NCBI GenBank assembly: GCA_054601695.1
Contig: BAAHQB010000060.1
Coordinates: 620,001 to 684,000, forward strand
Source of the DNA: Amorphochlora amoebiformis
Taxonomy: Eukaryota > Cercozoa > Chlorarachniophyceae
DNA length: 64,000 nt
Direction: 5' to 3'
Part shown: in pieces, positions 1 through 64,000 of the stretch
Numbering within the stretch: the first letter of the stretch is position 1
Layout: each line of letters opens with the position of its first letter
The notes under the pieces: model-generated
Told to the model about the DNA's origin: nothing
Database searches by the model: none
The model's input: only the letters and a program-made list of their open reading frames with translations
Translations under genes and position numbers: made by a program

Positions 1-392
1 AGAGAGAGAGAAGAGAAATGCGAGAAAATGGAAAAGGAGAGAGGGAGAGAGAAAGAGAAGGGCGAAAGAGAGAAAGGAGAGAGAGAGAGAGGAAAGAGAG
101 AAACAAAAGAGAGAAAGAGGGAAGAAGAGAGAGAAAAGAGAAGAGAGAGACAAAGAGAAGGAGAGGGAGAAAGAAAGAGGAGAGAAAGAGAAAGGAGAGA
201 GAGAAAGAGAAAGGAGAGTAAAAGAGAAAAGAGAGAGAGAAAGAGAAGAGAGAGAGAGAAAGAGAAAAGAGAGAGAGAAAGAGAAAAGAGAGGGAGAGAA
301 AGGGATGGGAGGGAGAGAAGATGAAGGGAGAGAGAGGAAAAGGGAAAGGCGAAAGGGAGAGAAAGGGATAGGAGGGAGAAAAGAAAAACTTA
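1..392. repeat. Purine (GA)-rich simple-sequence tract
   Basis: Nearly pure A/G on the plus strand, built from GAGA, GGGA and GAAA units, followed by TA microsatellite. Reading frames here are Arg/Glu/Lys-only and are not genes. The tract lies in the presumed continuation of the RPAP1-like gene, whose transcript would read it as a polypyrimidine (CU) stretch. Confidence 0.9.
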
Positions 393-407
393 TTATCAGG
401 AATACAT

Positions 408-447
<40 letters not shown>

Positions 448-478
448 GCATATATTTATGTAAAGATATATGTATGTA

Positions 479-583
<105 letters not shown>

Positions 584-589
584 ATGGGA

Positions 590-696
590 GAGAGAGAAAA
601 AGAGGGGAGAATCATCGGAATACTGGGCTTCTTGTATCTCCTTTTCACTCATGCTTTCAACACGCCTGAATATAATATATCTATATGAAAAAGTAT

Positions 697-728
<32 letters not shown>

Positions 729-1007
729 GATTATATATATATATATATATAATATTATGTGTATTATATATATATATATATATATATAATATTATGTAGA
801 TGTATTTTATACGTCCATATATAGAATTATATACGAATACATCGTGTATGTGCATAATACATTCATGCGGGGATTATATAAATATGGATATGTGAGCGTT
901 TAGGTGTGTGGAAATATATGTATGAATATTTGTGCGCATATAATGTTGAGAATATGTGGAAATATATGTGTTTATGAATATTTGTACACTTGTAATGTCA
1001 AAAAATG

Positions 1008-1065
<58 letters not shown>

Positions 1066-1840
1066 TTGTATATTTACAATATTACATATATAAACATAAT
1101 ACACCAAACAAAAGAAACTTCACAAAAACCAATCACCTCCAATTCTCCGCCCCATCCCTCTCCATATCAAACACGCTTCTCCCTTCCCCGAAGAAACTCG
1201 CCCCCAGGCCCCCTCCCTTCCCTACCCTTCCTCCTCCACCAGAAGGGGTAGCTTCGACCTCATACTTTATATCCCTCCTCTCTCTTTTTTTCCTCCCTCT
1301 TACCCCCCCCCAACCCTTCGCTTCCTTGGGGGGGTTATCCTGTGAGTCTACGGGGGTACCTTGAGTTGGGAGGATATCTTTTGGATCTAGGGAGGTGTTC
1401 TGGTGGGGGGAGGGGACACCCTTCCCTCGCTTGCGCTCCATCTCAAGGGCGAAGCGCGATTTTTTTTTGCTAGCTTTGTGGGTTTTTTTATCTTGGCGGG
1501 TACGGGGAGGGGCCTTGAAGGCTTGGGGGAAGCCAGAGGGTTGGGTGATAGTCTGGACAGTTAGGACTAGGGTTAGGATTTGAATTGGGCCGGATAAGAG
1601 TAGGGTTTGGATTGGATTTTGAAGCGACAGGTTGGTACCGGAGGGGTATATGAATCTGGGGTTGGATTGCGCTCTACGATGTCATATAGAACCCTCTCAA
1701 CGACCTGTAATATGCATGAGTGTATGTTTCAAAATGAGATATATATATATATATATATATATTATATAACATTATATAAATATTATTTCTTTTACATATA
1801 TGTTAAATACAGTAAATATAAGCAGGCAAGATCGTAAGCA

Positions 1841-1902
<62 letters not shown>

Positions 1903-2333
1903 GAGGCATCCAATACCGCATGAGGAGCTCGAGCTCTCTCCGCTGCATCCAGCCTCGCCATCGGGTCATCCTTCCCGGGTAATTTCGAAACCTCTTCCGC
2001 CCTCCCAGGAGATCTCACCGAGATTTCTGGCATGGGAGGATGGACGGGTAGTCCATCCAATTCCACTACGTCGTGTTTCCTCTCCGATTTGAAAGAGTAG
2101 GAAGTGGGGCGGGTCTGAAGCCGTGCAGACGCGGGTTTGCCGTCGGCGAAGAATTTCCTGGATTTCCCGCAATTTCAATGAGAGTAAGCTCGATTTATCG
2201 CGGAACTAAGGCTATGCAAGCGAGTGGAAACATACTTTTGAAGCTTAAGGAGCTCCTCGTTCGTGCGGGCTGGCCCGGGAGTTGGGCGAGAGGGCAGCAT
2301 GGCGGAGAATGTATGCGATTCTAGGAGATCCAT
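590..2333 (-). CDS. RPAP1: RPAP1-like RNA polymerase II-associated protein, N-terminal part (partial, runs off left edge)
   Basis: RPAP1 family proteins associate with RNA polymerase II and are thought to help assemble or import it. Exons seen: 1 at 2333-2236 (ATG at 2333), 2 at 2157-1917, 3 at 1704-1639, probable 4 at 1440-1304, probable 5 starting at 665. Exons 1-3 join in phase. Exon 1 encodes LPSRPTPGP and NEELLKLQK, like the family's SRPKPGE...LLxxQ start. Exon 2 has [14 protein letters not shown], like DVVMLDNLPxLPP. Exon 3 has VLYDIVERN, like VLxKIIERD. Exon 5 has [14 protein letters not shown], like the RPAP1_N motif RLxxMxxEEIxExQ. These four motifs in family order support the call. 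Exon 4 (Lys/Pro/Gly-rich) does not join exon 5 in phase, so an exon or border is missing. The rest of the gene lies left of the window. The start is 132 bp from the divergent plus-strand gene. Confidence 0.75.
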
Positions 2334-2465
2334 TGAGATCAAAACCGGGATTCGATTATAATATCCCGGGGGTTATGATAAAAATATATTATTTGACGAA
2401 TTCACCTTAGAGCGATCAATTGATTGTGTCGGGAGCATTCGAGGTCAGAGTTATCGGTACCGGTC
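2334..2465. promoter_or_regulatory. Short divergent promoter between the RPAP1-like gene and the 2466-3564 gene
   Basis: 132 bp separate two outward-facing ATG codons. The gap contains no TA tract, unlike the flanking introns. No TATA box or known motif was identified. The call rests on gene geometry only. Confidence 0.45.
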
Positions 2466-3564
2466 ATGGGCGCAAGCTCGAGCATCTTCGACGTGATTTC
2501 CGCCCTGTCGATAAAGCTAGAAGGGTGTATACTTCTTCTCGAACCCCCATCTCCATCGTACTGATTTTGGTTACAAATATAGAGGATATCTAGACGAGGA
2601 GGGGGTCAAGAAGATATTTGCCGTCTCGGAACTAAAATGCCACATAAAAGACTATGAGCAATATGCAGAAAATAGGGTAAGTTCCTTTCCTCGAAGCTTC
2701 AATCCTGACATGTTACTCCATTAGAATGCCAAGAGGACGATCTGCTGCCACCATGAACAAACAGAAAAGGGTGTGTATGACCCTGAAGTCGTGGAGGTAT
2801 GATGTACCTTTTTCTGTAAAGTTCATCCAAATCTGATGAAATTACTTCGCAGCACTACTTGTGCGCGAAAGGAGTAAACCTAAAGCAGGTCATTGAGAAT
2901 ATTGAATCGGCCACTAAAGAGGCCACGGAGCGACGGAGGCTGACCGAGAATATACTTGCGACCTACCTGATAGGAAGGGTCAAGCTCATTTTTTCTCTCT
3001 GTCTCAAACTCCATTCATCACTTCTATTGTTTATTCCTCTGGTACAGTTTCCCTCTTTAGAAGCTCTCGTCGCTGTGTCTTTCTCTTTAGCTTCTCTCTC
3101 ACAGACGGTGTGTCGACGTCTCTCCCTCTTTCTCGTACATATAAAGGCACGTAATTGTAAAGTTGTTCTAACCATTAATGAGATGTATAAACATATGCCA
3201 TCAGGAGGATAATCATAAGGATCGCAAGTCGCAAGACCTGCCAATCAAATTCACAAGGTTCTGCTTCTTCATCCTAGGTGACTTTGGGGAGTCCAAGGAG
3301 TCGCTAAAATCGGAGCTCGAGGAGGGGAATCCTCTTCATGAAAGCCTGCTTGAGTTCATTCAAGGGTTTAAATATTTGCACCCGGACTGGGATATTACTC
3401 GTCAGTATGTCCCCAAGGAGAGACTGCACAAGTATCTATCGACTATGAATCTGAAGAAGCTGAGGATGTTTGAAGAGAGACTCACTGCTAACGTCCGGAT
3501 TTGGAAGATTGTGGAAATTCACCACCAGGAGAGTCGCTCTGCTGTCACCAATCTTAACGTCTAG
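2466..3564 (+). CDS. Unrecognised five-exon gene; product has a possible N-myristoylation signal
   Basis: Exons: 2466-2524, 2583-2676, 2725-2796, 2853-2978 and 3205-3564, stop TAG. All junctions are GT-AG and in phase, giving about 236 residues. The start is MGASSSIF: Gly2 and Ser6 fit the N-myristoylation pattern MGxxxS, which would target the protein to membranes. The rest is charged and helical-looking, for example LKQVIENIESATKEATERRR in exon 4 and KERLHKYLSTMNLKKLRMFE near the end. I do not recognise a family. The introns are short (48-226 bp) and free of TA tracts, in sharp contrast with most genes here. Ordinary base composition, clean splice sites and the divergent promoter make it a real gene. 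Its function is unknown. Confidence 0.6.
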
Positions 3565-4159
3565 TTATTGTCCAGCCATTATTGGTGTCTCGTAGTAGTT
3601 GGTGTCGGGGTGTGAAAGATGCATTATGTAATTATGTCCGACGGTATCCGATACTGGATCTAGAGTATTGTAGTACGTCTAGTATCTAGGTATGTTCGTC
3701 ATGGAATTTCGAGTTCTTACTTTCAAACTCAAATTGTAATTATGACTCCGATCGATATGCATGTTTATCACGTATCTTAGTCTAGCAGCTAGTATGATAG
3801 CTAGTAGTATCTACTCTAGCTACTAGATCTAGTAGATCTAGGTAATCTCTAGAAACTTTTACAAAATCAACTAGATCAAGGAGAATTCGAGTCACTAATA
3901 ACTCACTATAGAGTAATCACTAGCTTAGGCTAGTTCTAGAGTTAGGACTAGTAGGATGAGTTGCAGTTGCTAAATTGTTATCGATCGAGCTAGCTAGATC
4001 TAGGTGATGTTAGCTACTTTCTAGCTAGACTTTAGACTAGACTGTAATGATCTAGATGATATCTAGGATATAGTAGACTAAGATCTAGAAGATGCGTAGT
4101 AAATTACAATACCCAGTGATCTAAATGATAACTTGTGACATATGAGGGCGCGCGCTTAC

Positions 4160-4160
<1 letters not shown>
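3565..4160. other. CTAG-rich 3' flank, no gene seen
   Basis: About 600 bp after the stop codon are strongly enriched in CTAG and overlapping AGATCTAG/TAGCTAG words, especially 3660-4110. Stop codons are frequent in all frames because of the TAG content. It lies between the 3' ends of two convergent genes. A similar sequence follows the SAM-domain gene at 45690-46200. Confidence 0.7.
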
Positions 4161-11658
<7,498 letters not shown>

Positions 11659-12404
11659 CTGACTTGAAACGTTCTGGTTTCTACGATAGTGCTTCCTTCC
11701 ATGCTTATCCCACTTTCTGATATTCAACATTCCCGTTCGTTAACCAATTATCCGCGCGAAACACTCTCTGATCTATTGCTTCCACGGTCACATTTTTCTC
11801 CCAATATCTTGATTATTCACCAAATTGGAACTCATGTGAGCTCATATTTGACCATAAACTTCAAACACCCCAATCCCACGTCCCAACATGTATTACTCAT
11901 GGCCTTTCGCGAGCTTCCGGGACATCGGGAAGGGCTCCAACAGACGGTCGCTGTGCGATAAATTGAGTTATTTTTTGAAGAAATTTCGCTTACATTTGGA
12001 CGGAAATATATTGGTTAGGAGGAGAGAAAGATAAAGGCAAGATAAGAGGGTTTTTGACGTACATTTGAGTGAGCGAGAGCGACATCCAACCGCTAGCTGA
12101 GAGAACTTTGTAATGTGACAGAGCGTTACGTCACAGACTATTCCATCATTTATATTACAAGATCAATATCCAACATATTTAATGAGATATCGGATATCTT
12201 AAACCCTCCAATAGCAATTTACTATACTTACGCAGAAATACCTGAATATTATTGTGACAATACAGTTCGTCACAAAGATAATCTTTTCGGCTCGGCGATT
12301 AGCCAGGGCTGCCTTGCGCGTGGGTGAAGACAGGTGAGAGCCATCCTTAAAGGACCCAGCGTCAGCCATCTCCGGAGTGATTATTATTTCGAATTGTCAG
12401 AACC
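11659..12404. promoter_or_regulatory. Divergent promoter region of the minus-strand gene and eIF3b
   Basis: About 745 bp of ordinary-complexity DNA between outward-facing start codons, with no TA tract longer than a few units. A 90-codon plus-strand frame at 11689-11961 shows no family resemblance and is probably chance. No specific promoter motif is recognised. Confidence 0.45.
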
Positions 12405-29617
<17,213 letters not shown>

Positions 29618-30210
29618 CTCAAGAAACTGTAGATTGTGCGATCGACGGCTTAGTAGTAGCAGGCTGTATCAACAGGCTCAAGTCAAAAGTTTCTACATTA
29701 ATATTAGTGTAGCATTTAAAGTGACATATATTTATAATACATTAATTACTAGTTTATATACTAGTAATACTAAATAATCTGGATAATATGTCAGCTTCAT
29801 GGAACTTGGTATGATAGGTTACACGGAATTTGGCAACAGTCTAGACAGTCTAGCCGCAAACACGGGCAACAGCGGTGACCCGCAGCGGTCTGGACACATA
29901 ATAGGGACATCAACTAGATCAAGAGATGAGCAACAATAGCCACCAGTTGTCGCCAGTTCTGAACTGAGATTGTTTACCTATTTGCCGGTTACCGCATGAC
30001 CTTGCTGCATGATGTTAGCTAGTCGTAACATTAGATACATATTTCACTCAGGACTGGCGCAAGGGTGTGCACAAGCGACCTCCTTTTTTCAAACTCAATT
30101 AAAATATACATAATTTCTAGAATTTAGATGATACCCGAAAGTCATTGAGCCTGCAAGATACTAGATACAGTTTTCCAACTATCTACACTATAGCTGTAAT
30201 AGATATCTAA
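29618..30210. other. Convergent intergenic region between eIF3b and the PPR gene
   Basis: About 590 bp of TA-free, ordinary-complexity DNA separate the two stop codons (29617 plus, 30211 minus). It contains scattered CTAG words and presumably both 3' UTRs. No open frame or RNA gene is recognised. Confidence 0.6.
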
Positions 30211-44027
<13,817 letters not shown>

Positions 44028-44354
44028 TTTTCAGTGTGATTGTCGAACGGGAAGAACAAAGGGGAGGGCTGGGGGCAGCCGGATGTCGGGTCCCCCCTGT
44101 ACAGCTGGGCCTTTCAGCCACAAAGCACGTGGTCGTGACAAGTCGGAACTCATATGTTATTAAGCGCGACATAGCGAATACGTCACGTCCGGAACTTTCA
44201 GAATAATCCCGGGATTCCGATAAATTCATTCGGCTTTTCATAAATCCCGAGGAAAAAACGCAATACCGGTTTGCCCCGCTACGGACAGGGCAAGCACGGG
44301 GGCTCACCAACCGAGTAGAAGGCTTCCATCACACCATCGCGCGTCTCCGAAGAT
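44028..44354. promoter_or_regulatory. Divergent promoter of the PPR and SAM-domain genes
   Basis: 327 bp between outward-facing start codons, of mixed composition and with no TA tract. No motif is recognised. The call is by geometry. Confidence 0.45.
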
Positions 44355-45464
44355 ATGCAAGCCCCAAAGGATAACAAGAAGCGATCAGTGCCCTCGCCGG
44401 CTAAGGATCAAAAAATTGAAAACAAGCAGAATAATCTGTTGGAATTGAAGATCGATGGGCCTCCGACAAAGAGGCAGAAATTACCAGACGGGCGTCCTGG
44501 TGACCCTACTGCAGCTGTCGCAGCCGCGCATCAGAAGAAGGAGCTTTCCAATGCCGTTCCCATTCAGATTCGTGCGGGCTTGACGGGCACAGCTGCAGCG
44601 ACTGCCGCAGCTGCCGCCGCCCTCCAACAGACTTCTGTAGCGAAAAATATCGGAGCAGGCTCCAACGGTCTTTCCGGGGCCATACCAGTCGTCACAACAC
44701 AAGGCAGCCTCGCCAATATGGCTGCCGCGGCAAGTCTTGTCGGTCCTCTGGGAACTGGGGTTCCACCGCCTCACCTGGTAGCAGCTGGGCACCCCCAAGC
44801 ACTTCTGGCCGGTCAAAACCCGGGGTTCCCGGGTCTCAATCCCGGCCTGGGCAACCAAAATCAAATTAAGTCGTTCTTGGATCACATTTCTCTTGGACAA
44901 TATTGGCGTCTACTCAGCGAGAACGGTTGTGACTCCCTCGATGACCTGGGTTCAGCAGATGTTCAGATGCTCGTTAACCTGGGGTTCAAAATATTCCACG
45001 CCAACCGCCTCGTGACGGCAGTCCACCGTTTTATCCGTCCAGCACCCACCGTGATCAGCCAGCCAACAAAAAGAAAGCGTGCTTCACACGTGCGTACGTT
45101 TTCGGAGATGTATCAGAGGGTCGAGGAGTTCCAAAACCTTGTCAACCAAGTCGGCAGCATGTCAGCGGCAGAGCGGGATCCACGATCAACAATCTCAAGG
45201 GGTGCATATACACAATACTTACGGATCAAAGAACTCGCAGAAAAGGAGTCAATCGACCTCACCTCCGAGAAGTACGTGAACGTGAAGCCCACAGAGAAGA
45301 ACGTCAAAGAGATTATCGCCAAGGAGAAGGCTGTTCGAGAAGCCACGGGAGTGACACAGCCCCAAGTTCCGGGTGTGGTCCCTATCCCTGGTGTTCCGAA
45401 CGCTCCTCCTGGATCGAGTCTTCCGGGGCGAGTGGTTGGTATGCCTCAGGTCCTTGGCGAATAA
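44355..45464 (+). CDS. SAM-domain protein, probably nuclear, single exon
   Basis: An uninterrupted 369-residue frame from ATG 44355 to TAA, followed at once by TGA. Residues 1-50 are basic and polar with a likely nuclear signal (PPTKRQKLP, about 36-44). Residues 50-165 are Ala/Gly/Pro-rich. Residues about 171-227 look like a sterile alpha motif: IKSFLDHISLGQYW..., then DSLDDLGSADVQMLVNLGF, then IFHANRLVTAVHRF. That is the hydrophobic spacing of five SAM helices, a protein- or RNA-interaction module. A second basic patch (KRKR) sits near 239. A helical region follows (about 248-335), then a Pro/Gly/Val-rich tail. The partner and exact family are not recognised. It is the only clearly intronless gene in the window. 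Confidence 0.75.
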   Translation: MQAPKDNKKRSVPSPAKDQKIENKQNNLLELKIDGPPTKRQKLPDGRPGDPTAAVAAAHQKKELSNAVPIQIRAGLTGTAAATAAAAAALQQTSVAKNIGAGSNGLSGAIPVVTTQGSLANMAAAASLVGPLGTGVPPPHLVAAGHPQALLAGQNPGFPGLNPGLGNQNQIKSFLDHISLGQYWRLLSENGCDSLDDLGSADVQMLVNLGFKIFHANRLVTAVHRFIRPAPTVISQPTKRKRASHVRTFSEMYQRVEEFQNLVNQVGSMSAAERDPRSTISRGAYTQYLRIKELAEKESIDLTSEKYVNVKPTEKNVKEIIAKEKAVREATGVTQPQVPGVVPIPGVPNAPPGSSLPGRVVGMPQVLGE

Positions 45465-46243
45465 TGAGCATTGCGTCCTGCTGTTCCATTCTGACTGTGA
45501 GTACGAGCGGCTTCTCAATATGTTTAGTACTCTCTAGGACGTGGGTCGCACAATGCACATTAAGAGAAAACGCTCTTAACTGTAACAATAGGTAGGCAAA
45601 CTTCTATGTGCTAGACGTATACGATAAGTGTGAATTTATGAATTTATGAACCCTGGGATATGCATGTGTAAAATTCTTTATACGTAATAGTATACATAGA
45701 TATACGGTCATAGACTACTCTAGCTAGTCTAGATCTAGAGATGTGTAAATGTGCGCTGGTAAACTAGGTACGTAAATTAAAATCATAATGCGAACATTTA
45801 GTCACTCTAGCTAGTCACTTATCTTCTAGATCCCAGCACTAGTACCTAGAGTACTAGTACTGTAGTAGTAGTAGCAGCTTCTAGTATATATCTTATATAG
45901 ATATGAATCATATCCGATGATATAGTATCATAACGTAGCTATACACGGTCAGACTATCTAGATAGCTATTTTTAATCTAGATAATAGCTAATAGTTTTAT
46001 ATTCTAGAATGAGAGTATTTCTAGATTTCAGTATCCAGTAATCTAAATATTATAATTAACATTCCAGATAACGGTTGTCTAGGTTGTTCTACCATGAATA
46101 TTACAATTACTTACACTTATAAGCAGCAGATTTAGCCACATCAAGTCTTAATTATAACTAGAAACTAGATAAGCTTGCTAGAATTCCAGCGAAAAATAGA
46201 ACAAATCAAAGTCGAGTCACGGCCATGCGCATGCGGCGTGGGT
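45465..46243. other. CTAG-rich convergent intergenic region, no gene seen
   Basis: It lies between the SAM-domain gene stop and the STT3 stop. From about 45690 to 46200 it is rich in CTAG, TCTAGA and GATCTAG words, like 3660-4110. TA tracts are short or absent. It presumably holds both 3' UTRs. Confidence 0.7.
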
Positions 46244-61284
<15,041 letters not shown>

Positions 61285-61408
61285 TCCAGAAGTCCGTCCG
61301 GAACGGCTTCGCGGGCGAAGGGAAGTGCTTGTCACGTCAATAGGAGCGATGGCTTGTCAGCCGACTTTTTAATTTCGCGTTCAGGGCGCCGCGCGCCTGT
61401 TCGCGGTA
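61285..61408. promoter_or_regulatory. Very short divergent promoter of STT3 and DMAP1/SWC4
   Basis: 124 bp between the two ATG codons, GC-rich, with no TA tract and no TATA box seen. It is assigned by geometry. Confidence 0.5.

Positions 61409-64000
<2,592 letters not shown>

Noticed and set aside
11689-11961. 90-codon plus-strand frame upstream of eIF3b
   Set aside because: No family resemblance, and it sits in the divergent promoter gap. Probably chance.

Overview
This is nuclear DNA of an intron-rich, TTAGGG-telomere eukaryote, most likely a protist. The lineage cannot be fixed from the sequence. The evidence is spliced genes with canonical GT-AG introns, conserved eukaryotic housekeeping proteins, interstitial TTAGGG arrays and the standard stop codons. 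More than half of the window is (TA)n microsatellite. It fills introns and some 3' flanks, and it is absent from exons and from the gaps between divergent genes. All very long Tyr-Ile repeat reading frames are artefacts of TA tracts, which have no stop codon in any frame.

Eight genes lie on strictly alternating strands. They form four head-to-head pairs separated by short TA-free gaps. (1) An RPAP1-like gene (minus, starts 2333, leaves the window on the left) pairs with a small five-exon gene with a potential myristoylation signal (plus, 2466-3564). (2) An unrecognised multi-exon gene (minus, 11658 to about 4160) pairs with translation initiation factor eIF3b (plus, 12405-29617). (3) A pentatricopeptide-repeat (PPR) gene with a mitochondrial-type N terminus (minus, 44027-30211) pairs with an intronless SAM-domain gene (plus, 44355-45464). 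(4) STT3, the catalytic subunit of oligosaccharyltransferase (minus, 61284-46244), pairs with DMAP1/SWC4 (plus, 61409 to beyond 64000). Neighbouring pairs meet tail to tail. The roles are general: transcription by Pol II (RPAP1), translation initiation (eIF3b), organelle RNA metabolism (PPR), N-glycosylation (STT3) and chromatin remodelling/acetylation (DMAP1). They do not form one pathway.

The most unusual signal is a set of what I call exon echoes. Partial copies of an exon edge, together with its splice site, recur one to four times inside the neighbouring intron, each copy separated by a TA tract. They occur in at least three genes (eIF3b, STT3 and the unrecognised 4-12 kb gene). Other features of note are TTAGGG-type arrays inside introns, two GC-AG introns, a 19-bp minisatellite in an eIF3b intron, a DMAP1 SANT domain split by a long Pro/Ser/Thr-rich insertion, and CTAG-rich 3' flanks. 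Exon borders were placed by eye from splice signals, reading phase and remembered family conservation. Large genes are given as one span, with exon positions in the text.
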